The position numbers were made by a program, and so were the translations under genes. From contig CBDBUY010000004.1 in NCBI GenBank assembly GCA_965212145.1, positions 868,001 to 932,000 of the forward strand: a DNA stretch of 64,000 nt, read 5' to 3'. The DNA comes from JAAEPI01 sp965212145 (GTDB taxonomy: Bacteria > Bacteroidota > Bacteroidia > Cytophagales > Cyclobacteriaceae). Positions 1 to 8,504 of this stretch are shown one piece after another; the stretch's first letter is position 1; each line of letters starts with the position of its first letter. The notes below the pieces were generated by a model. That model was given only the letters and a program-made list of their open reading frames with translations, was not told where the DNA came from and did no database searches.

Positions 1-2
1 CC

Positions 3-416
3 TCATGCGAATTTCAATCGGGCCTTGTCTATCAAGCTCATGGATTCGAGCTCTGCCTTCATGAGCTCACCGACTTTTTCGATGGCTTTGAAAGGGCGAA
101 TCATCACCTTGAACTCTGTGATCTGACCTTCGTCATTCCAAGTTATTATGTCAATCCCGTCAACTTTCACTCCGTCGAGCTCGCACTCAAACTCAAGCAT
201 GGAATGCACAGCTGAATCCAAGGTTTTGATGTATTTGAATCCACCGGGAATTAAAACCTTAAAGGCCGCTGCTAAAAAGATTGTGGTCAGTTTTTTTCCT
301 TCCTTCGGTTTGAACAGAATGGGTGAGTGAAACACCACGTCTTTTGCTAATAATGATTCCAATAATTTGAGGTCTCCCTTTTCAACCACCTCATGCCACC
401 GCTCCAGGTTGCTCAT
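3..416 (-). CDS. NTF2/SnoaL-like small protein
   Basis: A 137-residue protein with the look of the nuclear-transport-factor-2 / SnoaL cone fold: an N-terminal helix (MSNLERWHEVVEKGD), a 'LLAKDVVFHSPI' segment and a C-terminal run of strands ending in a helix. Members bind small hydrophobic ligands or act as isomerases; no catalytic residue can be assigned. The ATG at 416 is chosen over an upstream in-frame start because it overlaps the metK stop in an ATGA arrangement, which implies translational coupling to metK. No signal peptide, so cytoplasmic. Substrate unknown. Confidence 0.7.
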   Translation of the reverse strand: MSNLERWHEVVEKGDLKLLESLLAKDVVFHSPILFKPKEGKKLTTIFLAAAFKVLIPGGFKYIKTLDSAVHSMLEFECELDGVKVDGIDIITWNDEGQITEFKVMIRPFKAIEKVGELMKAELESMSLIDKARLKFA

Positions 417-1660
417 AATCCAAATTGTTTTTTTACTTCTTCTACAAAATCTAGCTTCTCCCAAGTAAACGTTTCCACCTTCTTGGTTAGGTCTTTTCCG
501 TTTACCTTAAAAGTGACGTCCTTGATTTCTGGTGTTCTGCCCATGTGTCCGTAAGCTGCAGATTCAGAATAAATCGGCTGAGAAAGCTTAAGGCGTTTGT
601 TGATTGAAGACGGCTTCATGTCAAAAATGCCCTCTACGATTTTGGCTATTTCACCGTCGCTCTTGTCTACGTTGGAAGTGCCGTACGTATTGATGTAAAT
701 CCCCATTGGTTCAGCCACTCCTATGGCATATGATACCTGGACTAGCACTTCGCTTGCTACTCCGGCTGCCACCAAGTTCTTCGCAATGTGTCTTGTGGCG
801 TAAGCTGCCGAGCGATCGACTTTTGAGGGGTCCTTTCCAGAGAAAGCACCACCGCCATGCGCTCCCTTTCCACCGTAAGTATCTACGATAATTTTTCTTC
901 CAGTAAGCCCCGTATCGCCATGTGGCCCACCGATTACGAACTTTCCGGTTGGGTTGATGTGATACTTGATCTGGTCATTGAAAAGCGCCTGATTTTTTTC
1001 GCTGAGTCGAGCTTTCACTCTTGGAATCAATATGGAAATAATGTCCTCCTTGATTTTGGCTAGCATTTCAGTTTCTTCTCCAAATTCATCGTGCTGAGTG
1101 GATACCACAATCGCATCAATACGCTGTGGTACATTGTCATCGGCATATTCCAATGTGACCTGAGACTTGGCATCTGGACGCAGGTAAGTCATTTCTTTAC
1201 CACCTTTTCTGATGTCAGCCAACTCCTGCAAAATCATGTGCGAGATGTTAAGTGCCAGGGGCATGTAATTCTCCGTTTCGTTAGATGCATAGCCAAACAT
1301 CATCCCCTGATCACCGGCACCCTGCTCACCTTCACTACGGTCAACACCCTGATTTATGTCTGGAGATTGCTCGTGAATAGCCGAGATCACACCGCAAGAA
1401 TTCCCGTCGAACATGTATTCGCCCTTTGTGTAACCGATTCTGTTGATGACATCTCTAGCTACCTGCTGGACGTCCACATACGCTTCCGTTTTAACCTCGC
1501 CGCTTAGCACCGTTAGTCCGGTTGTCACGAGCGTTTCACATGCAACTTTGGAGCTTGGATCTGCAGCAAGGAAATGATCCAATAGGGCATCTGAGATTTG
1601 ATCGGCTACTTTGTCCGGGTGTCCTTCGGAGACAGATTCTGAAGTAAAAAGATATGGCAT
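413..1660 (-). CDS. metK: S-adenosylmethionine synthetase
   Basis: Makes S-adenosylmethionine from methionine and ATP in the cytoplasm. The start MPYLFTSESVSEGHPDK is the family N-terminus; GAGDQGMMFGYA (about residue 115) and GGGAFSGKDPSKVDRSAAY (about residue 255) are the two MetK signatures. The 415-residue length is normal. An in-frame GTG nine codons upstream (1687) is rejected because it lies inside a perfect TAACTTTG -7 box, so it would be at or before the transcription start. An NTF2-like gene follows with a 4-nt overlap. The upstream RsmI-like methyltransferase would use its product, but metK has its own promoter. Confidence 0.97.
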   Translation of the reverse strand: MPYLFTSESVSEGHPDKVADQISDALLDHFLAADPSSKVACETLVTTGLTVLSGEVKTEAYVDVQQVARDVINRIGYTKGEYMFDGNSCGVISAIHEQSPDINQGVDRSEGEQGAGDQGMMFGYASNETENYMPLALNISHMILQELADIRKGGKEMTYLRPDAKSQVTLEYADDNVPQRIDAIVVSTQHDEFGEETEMLAKIKEDIISILIPRVKARLSEKNQALFNDQIKYHINPTGKFVIGGPHGDTGLTGRKIIVDTYGGKGAHGGGAFSGKDPSKVDRSAAYATRHIAKNLVAAGVASEVLVQVSYAIGVAEPMGIYINTYGTSNVDKSDGEIAKIVEGIFDMKPSSINKRLKLSQPIYSESAAYGHMGRTPEIKDVTFKVNGKDLTKKVETFTWEKLDFVEEVKKQFGL

Positions 1661-1686
1661 GAAATTGCGTGTATTTTTTGCGGCCA

Positions 1687-1694
1687 CAAAGTTA
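1687..1694 (-). promoter_or_regulatory. Bacteroidota -7 box (TAACTTTG) for metK
   Basis: A perfect match to TAnnTTTG, 26 nt upstream of the preferred metK ATG on the minus strand. No clear TTG -33 element sits at the usual 19-21 nt spacing, so the call rests on the -7 box and its position in the gap between the two genes. Confidence 0.55.
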
Positions 1695-1718
1695 CCCTTT
1701 TAGGGAAACTAGACTGTC

Positions 1719-2432
1719 TCAAATACCGAAAGTACCTATGGAGAAAATAGCCGGTGTTTTATGGAGGTCAGGAACGTTCATTTTCCAGTCGGTCACAGAC
1801 CTTGTTTTGATAAATTCTTTCTCTCCGGAAAGATCAGCAGCGACGGATAGTAAGCAGTGCTTTGGCAACTCTTGTAAAAGGACTTTGAGTAGTTGGTTGT
1901 TCCGAAAAGGCGTTTCCATGAACAGCTGCGTGTAGCCGGTTTTGTTTAATGTGCTGACCAATTCCTTGATTTGGGAAGATCGCTCTCTGGCATCAATGGG
2001 CAGATATCCGTGGAAAGTGAACTGCTGACCGTTAAAACCGGATCCAATAAGGGCAAGCTGAATGGAAGATCCGCCTGACAGTGGGATCACCTTTATGTGA
2101 TTTTGATGTGCCCATGAAACGGCTAGGTTTCCGGGATCTGCAAGAGCAGGTAAGCCTGCCTCTGAAATGATTCCCATGTTGGTGCCATTCAGGATTGGCA
2201 AGCAAAAGTCACTGATGTCATCATCAGTTGCTCGCTTGTCCATAGTCTCAAACTCCAATGATGAGATATCAATGTCCAGTTGAAGGCTGCTGATGAATCT
2301 TCGGGCGGTACGGACATTTTCTACTAGGAAATAGGTAGTAGCCTTGATGTAATCCTTGACTTCATCTGAGATAAAATCCTTTTGGTTGGTCTCAGATAGA
2401 TAAGTTGGTATGAGGATTAGATGCCCCTTCAT
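1719..2432 (-). CDS. RsmI-like SAM-dependent methyltransferase (tetrapyrrole methylase fold)
   Basis: A 237-residue protein of the TP-methylase superfamily, closest in pattern to RsmI, which 2'-O-methylates C1402 of 16S rRNA. Visible marks are IISEAGLPALADPG (about residues 93-106), equivalent to the RsmI SDAG/DPG loop, then PLSGGSSIQLALIGSG and a FHGYLP segment. The N-terminus (MKGHLILIPTYLSE) lacks the glycine-rich GTPIGNLGD form of classical RsmI, as in the short Bacteroidota paralogue, so the exact RNA target is uncertain. It overlaps the hydrolase upstream by 4 nt (ATGA), last gene of the pdxJ - hydrolase - methylase operon. Confidence 0.8.
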   Translation of the reverse strand: MKGHLILIPTYLSETNQKDFISDEVKDYIKATTYFLVENVRTARRFISSLQLDIDISSLEFETMDKRATDDDISDFCLPILNGTNMGIISEAGLPALADPGNLAVSWAHQNHIKVIPLSGGSSIQLALIGSGFNGQQFTFHGYLPIDARERSSQIKELVSTLNKTGYTQLFMETPFRNNQLLKVLLQELPKHCLLSVAADLSGEKEFIKTRSVTDWKMNVPDLHKTPAIFSIGTFGI

Positions 2433-3193
2433 CTGTCCAGAAATTCAGTCACTTTTCTCGCCAGCGTTTGAGGTTGCTCGGCATGCACCCAATGTCCTGC
2501 TCCCGGGATGGTTATGATCTCTGCATTTGGGAAATGGGTACGTATTTTTCCCTCATCCTCCTTTTGGATATAGTCTGAGTAGCCTCCAGCTATGAAAAGC
2601 ACATGACCGTTGAACCAGTCGTCTTCTTCGAGCCCCTGACCCACTTTTTCAGCGTTCGCTTCAATCGCATCCAGGTTGAGTTTCCAGGTGTATTCGTTCT
2701 GATCATTTCTCGTCAAATTCTTTAGAATGAATTGACGCACTCCGGAATCAGATATGGTGTAGGCCATTTGCTCATCGGCTTCCTGACGACTCTTAATAGC
2801 GTCCAGTTTAATGGATCGGAATCCACGGAAAATTTTCTCGTGATGTGGGGGATAATATTTCGGTGCAATGTCCACCACGACCAGCTTGTCCACTCGCTCG
2901 GGATATCGCGCGGCAAAATTCATTGCCGTTTTACCTCCCATTGAATGACCAATTAAATTCACCCGATCCAGGTTTTCGTTTAGTAAGAGTTCGAGAATAT
3001 CATCGGTCATCACGTTATAATCAAACTCGTCGCTGTGCGGTGAGTTGCCGTGATTTCGCTGATCTACGAGAAAGACTTTGTACTTCTGCGAAAACTCTTT
3101 GCCAAGAGTTTGCCAGTTGTCAGACGAGCCAAATACTCCGTGCAAAATGATAAGTGGCTCTCCTGAGCCATAGGTTCTGAAATTTAATTTCAT
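2429..3193 (-). CDS. Alpha/beta-fold hydrolase (YbfF-like esterase)
   Basis: A 254-residue alpha/beta hydrolase. The oxyanion region (LHGVFGSSDNWQTLG), nucleophile elbow GHSMGGK (about residue 83), acidic residue in GGYSDY and catalytic His in GAGHWVHAEQP near the C-terminus are all present and ordered as in the YbfF/esterase group. No signal peptide, so a cytoplasmic esterase or thioesterase; the substrate cannot be read from sequence. Start and stop overlap pdxJ and the RsmI-like gene by 4 nt each. Confidence 0.88.
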   Translation of the reverse strand: MKLNFRTYGSGEPLIILHGVFGSSDNWQTLGKEFSQKYKVFLVDQRNHGNSPHSDEFDYNVMTDDILELLLNENLDRVNLIGHSMGGKTAMNFAARYPERVDKLVVVDIAPKYYPPHHEKIFRGFRSIKLDAIKSRQEADEQMAYTISDSGVRQFILKNLTRNDQNEYTWKLNLDAIEANAEKVGQGLEEDDWFNGHVLFIAGGYSDYIQKEDEGKIRTHFPNAEIITIPGAGHWVHAEQPQTLARKVTEFLDR

Positions 3194-3912
3194 GAATTAA
3201 GATCCAATTTTCTGAGATACATCCCGATAGTATTTTCCAGCCCGAAATAGAGCGCATCGCTAATCAGGGCGTGCCCAATAGACACTTCGAGCAGGTTCGG
3301 GATTTTTTGTGCGAAATAACTAAGATTTTCGAGATCAAGGTCGTGACCGGCGTTTATACCGAGTCCAAGATCGCAGGCCCTCCTTGCTGCCTTGACGTAT
3401 GAAGAGATCGCCGAATCACGATCCTTCGCATAATTGAAGGCGTAGCTTTCAGTGTACAGTTCAATCCGATCAGTGCCAGTGGTATTTGCATGATGGATCA
3501 TTTCTTCATTGGGATCAATAAATATCGATGTACGTACCCCCATTGATTTTATTTCCGCAATTAAGTCTTGCAGCAATGACTGATTCTTTATCGTGTCCCA
3601 TCCGGCATTTGAAGTGAGGACATCCGGTGGATCGGGAACAAGTGTCGCTTGTGCCGGTCGTATGTCCTTTATTATTTTCAAGAAGCGCTGATCAGGGTAG
3701 CCCTCTATGTTGAATTCAGTGGTGACCACTTCTTTCAGATCATAGACATCTTTAGTGGTGATGTGTCTTTCGTCCGGCCTGGGGTGAACGGTTATTCCCT
3801 GAGCTCCGAAACGTTCGCAATTGATGGCGGCTTCCACGACGGATGGACGAATCCCCCCTCGAGAGTTGCGCAGTGTGGCGACTTTATTGATGTTTACGCT
3901 TAGTTTTGTCAT
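3190..3912 (-). CDS. pdxJ: Pyridoxine 5'-phosphate synthase
   Basis: Condenses 1-deoxyxylulose 5-phosphate with 3-amino-2-oxopropyl phosphate to pyridoxine 5'-phosphate in the DXP-dependent vitamin B6 pathway. Signature residues are LSVNINKVATLRNSRGG at the N-terminus, GITVHPRPDERHI (about residues 37-49), TLVPDPP and GINAGHDLDLENL near the C-terminus. The 240-residue length is typical. The ATG at 3912 is preferred to a TTG two codons earlier. First gene of a three-gene overlapping minus-strand operon, divergent from the yqeY homologue. Confidence 0.96.
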   Translation of the reverse strand: MTKLSVNINKVATLRNSRGGIRPSVVEAAINCERFGAQGITVHPRPDERHITTKDVYDLKEVVTTEFNIEGYPDQRFLKIIKDIRPAQATLVPDPPDVLTSNAGWDTIKNQSLLQDLIAEIKSMGVRTSIFIDPNEEMIHHANTTGTDRIELYTESYAFNYAKDRDSAISSYVKAARRACDLGLGINAGHDLDLENLSYFAQKIPNLLEVSIGHALISDALYFGLENTIGMYLRKLDLNS

Positions 3913-3954
3913 CTCCAATTAGAACTCAAATTTCAACATAATAAATCCAATGTC

Positions 3955-4404
3955 ATGAGCTTAAAGGCCAAAATAGAAGGAGAAATCAAGGATGCCATGA
4001 GAAGTAAAGCAAAAGATCGGTTGACGGCCCTCAGAGCCATCAAGTCAATGATCTTATTGGCCGAAACGGAGAAGGGGTCAAAGTCCGAAATCACGGAGGA
4101 TGCCGAGATGAAGCTTCTACAAAAAGCTGCTAAGCAAAGAAGGGACTCATTGGCTATTTATGAGGAGCAGGGACGCGATGACCTGGCGGCTGTAGAGAAA
4201 TCTGAGCTGGAAGTGATTGAAGAATTTTTGCCAAAGCAAATGAGCGAAGATGAGGTGCGTAAGGAGGTCAAGAAAGTGATAGAAAGTGTAGGAGCGAGTG
4301 GGCCTCAGGACATGGGAAAAGTGATGGGTGCTTCGACTAAAGCTTTGGCAGGAAAAGCCGATGGTAAATTGATTTCTGCCATAGCTCGTGAATTACTGAA
4401 CTAG
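3955..4404 (+). CDS. GatB/YqeY domain protein
   Basis: A 149-residue protein of the YqeY family, which resembles the tRNA-binding tail domain of GatB but is free-standing. The helical N-terminal domain (MSLKAKIEGEIKDAMRSK...LTALRAIKSMI) and the C-terminal QDMGKVMGASTKALAGKADG segment are characteristic. Precise role unknown; an aminoacyl-tRNA or amidotransferase link is assumed from homology. CvpA starts 2 nt after its stop, so the two are probably co-transcribed. Confidence 0.9.
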   Translation: MSLKAKIEGEIKDAMRSKAKDRLTALRAIKSMILLAETEKGSKSEITEDAEMKLLQKAAKQRRDSLAIYEEQGRDDLAAVEKSELEVIEEFLPKQMSEDEVRKEVKKVIESVGASGPQDMGKVMGASTKALAGKADGKLISAIARELLN

Positions 4405-4406
4405 CA

Positions 4407-4931
4407 TTGGCCCTCTTCGATATACTGGTTTGTATTGTTGTAATTCTGGCAGCTATCAAAGGCTTTCAGACGGGGTTTGTCGTCGAGATATTTTCATTTC
4501 TGGCTTTTTTTATTGGACTCTTCCTTGCCCTCAAATTAACATTTCCTGTTTCTGAGAAATATTTCGGAAGCTCTGATGCTTTTTGGTTGATTGCCACCGT
4601 CATCTTTTTGGTTCTGCTGTTCGTGGTTATAGGCATAGCGAAGTTTTTCGCCACGTCCATCAAGAAGGTGATTGATTTTACCCCAGCGGGTATCTTAGAC
4701 AATCTGCTAGGTGCAGGATTCTCTATTATCAAATGGATTTTTCTTTTCAGCACGTTGCTTTGGGTGATGAATTCGGTGGATCTGGCGTTCCCAAAGCGCT
4801 GGGTGGACGATTCGCGTCTTCATGAATTAATGACAAGGTTTTCGCCGGTGATCGTAGATTTTGTCAGTCATTATATTCCGTGGTTCCAGGATATTTTAGA
4901 CACTTTGAATGATATCGAGGTTCGATTTTGA
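4407..4931 (+). CDS. CvpA family membrane protein
   Basis: A 174-residue protein with about four transmembrane helices, matching the CvpA (colicin V production) family: an N-terminal FDILVCIVVILAAIKGFQTGFV helix with the family KGF.TG turn, then three hydrophobic stretches up to about residue 125. The start is a TTG 2 nt after the yqeY stop; no ATG is available before the first helix. The family is required for envelope robustness in several bacteria; the molecular function is not settled. Confidence 0.85.
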   Translation: MALFDILVCIVVILAAIKGFQTGFVVEIFSFLAFFIGLFLALKLTFPVSEKYFGSSDAFWLIATVIFLVLLFVVIGIAKFFATSIKKVIDFTPAGILDNLLGAGFSIIKWIFLFSTLLWVMNSVDLAFPKRWVDDSRLHELMTRFSPVIVDFVSHYIPWFQDILDTLNDIEVRF

Positions 4932-4996
4932 CCTGATCGAACTATTTGATCAATTAATGTATTTTTGATTGAGACAGCATTCATTAAAAAAATGCC

Positions 4997-5659
4997 ATGA
5001 CAGCTAAAGACCTCATTAATTATATGATTCCACCCCTCAAGCCAGAGGACGATTTGACCAAGGCAAGAGAATGGATGGATGAGTTCAAGACAGCAGAACT
5101 ACCGGTTTCAGAGGAGGGACGCTTTCTTGGTCTGGTGGATGAGGACATGATCTATGATCAGGTCAATGCTCAGGAGGTTTCTGATTTGATGTTGAAAGGT
5201 CAGGAATGTTTCGTGCATCACAACAAACATTATTATGAAGTGCTCTCCAAGGCTTATAATCAGGGCTTTCGATTGGTGGCCGTTCTGGATGATAAGGATG
5301 GTTATCTAGGTGTGGTTTCGATTCAAGACGTGGTTCAGGCATTTGCACAGGCCTCATCGATTAATTCACCGGGGGCGATTTTGGTCGTTCGGGTAGAAGA
5401 AAATGAATATTCGCTTTCCAACATTGCAAGGATGATAGAAATGAATGACGTAAAAATTCTTAGTACACATCTGGCTCCAATTCCTGAATCACCCGGAAGT
5501 AGTCGAATGACGATTAAGCTTGATTCAGAAGAAATTTCTCAAGTAAAAACAGTGCTGGAGAATAATAAAATAGCAGTTGAGGCCACTTTTAATACCACAG
5601 CACTCTCCTATGACGAAAAAGAGCGATTGGACTTGTTGATGAAGTATCTTAAACCTTGA
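4997..5659 (+). CDS. CBS-domain protein with C-terminal ACT-like region
   Basis: A 220-residue cytoplasmic protein. Residues 1-60 and about 65-120 form two CBS repeats (TAKDLINYMIPPLKPEDDL and ...VVSIQDVVQAFAQ), which usually bind adenosine nucleotides. Residues about 127-205 (AILVVRVEENEYSLSNIARM) look like an ACT-type ligand-binding fold. The gene directly upstream of NAD kinase (6 nt gap) is a CBS protein in many Bacteroidota, so a nucleotide-sensing role near NAD(P) metabolism is possible; that is inference. Confidence 0.85.
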   Translation: MTAKDLINYMIPPLKPEDDLTKAREWMDEFKTAELPVSEEGRFLGLVDEDMIYDQVNAQEVSDLMLKGQECFVHHNKHYYEVLSKAYNQGFRLVAVLDDKDGYLGVVSIQDVVQAFAQASSINSPGAILVVRVEENEYSLSNIARMIEMNDVKILSTHLAPIPESPGSSRMTIKLDSEEISQVKTVLENNKIAVEATFNTTALSYDEKERLDLLMKYLKP

Positions 5660-5665
5660 ATCGAA

Positions 5666-6541
5666 ATGAAAAAAATAGCGATTCATGGGCGGGTCATAAA
5701 ATCCAATTGCCGATCACAAATTCAAAATCTTATTCAAAACCTGAAGGGGAGAGGGACTTCTGTCATAGTATCAAATTCATTTCGAAAACTAAATAACGAT
5801 CATTTTGATTTGACGGGTTTGGAGAGCTATCCTGATAATCTGAACAAAAGGGATGCAGATATAGTGATCAGTATTGGAGGAGATGGCACTTTGCTGGAGA
5901 CGGTCACCCACATTGGCCCTGAAGCTATCCCGATTCTTGGGGTCAATACTGGACGTTTGGGTTTTTTAGCCACCACGGCAAATGAGGATATCGCTAACGC
6001 ATTAGAGAAACTGTTCGCCGGCAATTATACGATCGAATCACGCTCGCTCATTTCCTTAGAATCACCTTCTGGTCTCTTTGAAGGTCGGAATTTTGCATTG
6101 AATGAGTTCGCGATTCTAAGAAAGGACACCTCGTCAATGATTACCCTGAAATGCTACTTGGATGGAGATTACTTGAACACCTATTGGGCCGATGGCCTGA
6201 TGGTGAGTACACCCACTGGCTCAACTGGTTATTCGCTTAGCTGTGGAGGTCCGATTTTGATGCCAAGTGCTCGGAATTTTGTGCTTACACCCGTTAGCCC
6301 GCACAACCTGAATATCCGCCCGCTGGTTATCCCTGATGACGGTGAATTGCGATTTGAACTAGACTCACGCGAAACAAATTTGTTAATTTCTCTGGATTCT
6401 CGTTCTGCCACCATATCTCATAACACTGAAATTAGAGTCAAAAAGGCGGAATTTACAGCCAGCTTGATTAGTTTAGGCGGTTCTTCATTTATTGAAACCC
6501 TGCGGAATAAGCTTGGCTGGGGCTTTGATAGGAGGAATTAA
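5666..6541 (+). CDS. nadK: NAD kinase
   Basis: Phosphorylates NAD+ to NADP+ in the cytoplasm. SIGGDGTLLETV (about residues 70-81) is the GGDG catalytic motif, NTGRLGFLA follows, and STPTGSTGYSLSCGGPI is the conserved substrate loop near residue 185. The 291-residue length is normal. It ends the YqeY-CvpA-CBS-NadK run; the next gene has its own promoter. Confidence 0.96.
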   Translation: MKKIAIHGRVIKSNCRSQIQNLIQNLKGRGTSVIVSNSFRKLNNDHFDLTGLESYPDNLNKRDADIVISIGGDGTLLETVTHIGPEAIPILGVNTGRLGFLATTANEDIANALEKLFAGNYTIESRSLISLESPSGLFEGRNFALNEFAILRKDTSSMITLKCYLDGDYLNTYWADGLMVSTPTGSTGYSLSCGGPILMPSARNFVLTPVSPHNLNIRPLVIPDDGELRFELDSRETNLLISLDSRSATISHNTEIRVKKAEFTASLISLGGSSFIETLRNKLGWGFDRRN

Positions 6542-6556
6542 TATTTATATTTAATA

Positions 6557-6587
6557 TTAGGACGGTACCATCAAATACCTACTTTTG
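6557..6587 (+). promoter_or_regulatory. Promoter of the porG-uppS-bamA operon
   Basis: A perfect -7 box TACTTTTG at 6580-6587, with TTA(G) at 6557-6559 in the -33 position, 20 nt upstream. The ATG of the first barrel gene is 19 nt downstream of the box. This is the cleanest promoter in the first 10 kb and separates the envelope operon from nadK. Confidence 0.7.
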
Positions 6588-6606
6588 TGTTATAAACTCA
6601 CACGTT

Positions 6607-7755
6607 ATGCGACTTAGGAGTGTATTTTGTATTTTGTTGGCATGCTTTTGCCTGGTAGTGGCAGAGGATGCTAATGCTCAAAGGAAAAACAAATACCAGA
6701 AAAGAAAATCAAAGAACCGAGCTATTTCCAAATATAGAGGTGGTCGAATTTCGGCTAGTAGATTCAGACCATATTCGTTTGTTGGAGCATCTGTCAATGC
6801 CTTGAATTACTTTGGTGATCTGGCGCCTGTGAATCAAGCGGCAAGTACTGATATTAGTTTTACTCGCCCGGGTTTTGGACTTTTTTGGGGTAGAAAATTT
6901 CATCATTCAATGTCCTTCGTGGCTGCTTTTAATTATGGTCGTCTTAAAGGAGATGATTTAACGGCGGATCCCACAACGAAAGCTGATCGCCCCAGATATC
7001 TCCGAAATGCCAGTTTTAGAAATGACATTAAGGAATTATCAGCAGCGCTAAGGATTCATTTTTTACCTAATTACGGAGGACCACAGAGCCGCATGATGAT
7101 CAATGGATACTTCTTCGCGGGAGTAGCCGTTTTCCATCATGAACCAAAAGGAAAGGTTCCTGATTTTGACTACCAAACTGATGCCGAGGGAGATGGTGTG
7201 TATGCCAACTCCGCTACTTGGAACCCGGCACCTTCTGCAGGTGAATGGGTAAAGCTCAGAGAACTGGGGACTGAGGGCCAAAATCTCGGACTAGGAGAAA
7301 AATACAGTCCTTTTCAATTGGCAATCCCGTTTGGTTTAGGTGGCGAAGTGTTTTTAAATCAACAATTGAATGTCGGAATAGAATTGGGTGTTAGATATTT
7401 ATTCTTCGATCATCTGGATGACGTAAGCGGTGGATATGTTGATCTCAATGCATTTACTGATCCTTTGGCTAGGATCATGTCAGATAGGAGTTTGGAGCCT
7501 AATGGTGTTTGGAATGGAGATAACAGAACTTCTGCATTTGACAACACCCAGCCTGTTTGGGTGAATCCAACATTCGATTCGGAAATAGGATACTTTAGGT
7601 CCGCAGACTTGGGTTCGGGGAGAACCGGGTTCCAAAATGGAGAAGACTTTATTCGGACTAAGAGAGGAAATCAGAATGATCGCGACATATACTTAATGAC
7701 AAGGATTACCGTTTCTTATATGCTGGGGAACGGCGGAAGAGCCAAGTTTAGATAA
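6607..7755 (+). CDS. PorG-like outer membrane beta-barrel protein (DUF6089), copy 1
   Basis: A 382-residue exported protein: signal peptide of about 25 residues ending ANAQ, a very basic linker (RKNKYQKRKSKNR...), then strands typical of an 8-stranded barrel. The motif PFGLGGEVFLNQQ..GIELGVRYLFFDHLDDVS (two parts, about residues 235-275) is the DUF6089/PorG hallmark. In Porphyromonas gingivalis PorG is an outer-membrane part of the type IX secretion system and precedes uppS-omp85-ompH, as here. This copy is longer than usual for the family because of loops such as residues 185-215. Either this or the next gene could be the true PorG. Confidence 0.8.
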   Translation: MRLRSVFCILLACFCLVVAEDANAQRKNKYQKRKSKNRAISKYRGGRISASRFRPYSFVGASVNALNYFGDLAPVNQAASTDISFTRPGFGLFWGRKFHHSMSFVAAFNYGRLKGDDLTADPTTKADRPRYLRNASFRNDIKELSAALRIHFLPNYGGPQSRMMINGYFFAGVAVFHHEPKGKVPDFDYQTDAEGDGVYANSATWNPAPSAGEWVKLRELGTEGQNLGLGEKYSPFQLAIPFGLGGEVFLNQQLNVGIELGVRYLFFDHLDDVSGGYVDLNAFTDPLARIMSDRSLEPNGVWNGDNRTSAFDNTQPVWVNPTFDSEIGYFRSADLGSGRTGFQNGEDFIRTKRGNQNDRDIYLMTRITVSYMLGNGGRAKFR

Positions 7756-7760
7756 TCATT

Positions 7761-8450
7761 TTGAAACTTATTGGGTTAGTCTTTTTATTAACTACACACT
7801 TAGTCAGTGCTCAGTTTATTGAGTTTGGCGGAGGTGTTGGAGTCACTCAGTATTCAGGTGATCTCAGTTCAGGCTACCGATTTTCAACAGCTGGTCCTGC
7901 CATTTCAGGGCACTTTAGATTAAATTTCTCACAGGCAGTCAGTAACAGGTTTACCCTCATTTTTGGAAAGATTCAAGCGGATGATGGTAATCCCGTGGAC
8001 GTACTTGGAGAAAATAGAGCACATAGCTTTAATAGTAGTCTTGTAGAACTATCATCAGTTTTCGAATACCATTTTCTAGATTATCGAAATCACGAATTGC
8101 CTCAAAAATGGTCTCCCTATGTTTTTGCTGGGTTTGGTTTTATGAGGCTTAATAACCCGTCTACCGATGAGGATTTTGCTCGAAATCAACCTGTAATTCC
8201 TCTAGGAATAGGTTTTAAACACAAAATTGGAAAGCAGTTTGTTATTGAGTTTGAAGCGGGAGCAAGAAAAACCTTTTTTGATCTATTGGACGGGATTTCC
8301 GACGAAGACACCTCCCTCAAAAATTATCAATACGGAAATCCTAATGACGATGATTGGTACTATTTCACTGGCATCCGTTTGTCCTTTGTTTTATATCAGA
8401 TTCCCTGCCCGTTTCCGTATGTTCCTAATCGATCCTTACTGAATCGTTAA
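7761..8450 (+). CDS. PorG-like outer membrane beta-barrel protein (DUF6089), copy 2
   Basis: A 229-residue exported protein with signal peptide MKLIGLVFLLTTHLVSAQ, 5 nt after copy 1. The start is a TTG; no ATG fits the signal peptide. It shares the C-terminal family pattern with copy 1 (IPLGIGFKHKIGKQ then FEAGARKTFFDLLDGIS), so the two are tandem paralogues. At about 210 mature residues it is closer to the standard PorG/DUF6089 size than copy 1 and may be the type IX secretion component. Confidence 0.8.
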   Translation: MKLIGLVFLLTTHLVSAQFIEFGGGVGVTQYSGDLSSGYRFSTAGPAISGHFRLNFSQAVSNRFTLIFGKIQADDGNPVDVLGENRAHSFNSSLVELSSVFEYHFLDYRNHELPQKWSPYVFAGFGFMRLNNPSTDEDFARNQPVIPLGIGFKHKIGKQFVIEFEAGARKTFFDLLDGISDEDTSLKNYQYGNPNDDDWYYFTGIRLSFVLYQIPCPFPYVPNRSLLNR

Positions 8451-8478
8451 ATCTCGTTAAGTTCTCTTTTGTATTAAA

Positions 8479-8504
8479 AAAAAGGCGATTTTTGTAGCCT
8501 TTTT
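8479..8504 (+). terminator. Hairpin at the 5' edge of uppS (terminator- or attenuator-like)
   Basis: AAAAAGGC (8479-8486) pairs with GCCTTTTT (8497-8504) around a 10-nt loop. The 3' arm runs into the proposed TTG start of uppS, so this may be a weak intrinsic terminator between the barrels and uppS-bamA, or a structure limiting uppS translation. Confidence 0.4.

Noticed and set aside
1091..1507. Plus-strand ORF of 138 residues
   Set aside because: Antisense shadow of metK.
1661..1687. Upstream GTG start for metK
   Set aside because: It overlaps a perfect -7 box, so it would lie at or before the transcription start; the family N-terminus begins at 1660.
6541..6565. A+T-rich inverted repeats after nadK as a terminator
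   Set aside because: Arms are TTAATATT-like with no G/C core or T tract; too weak to call.
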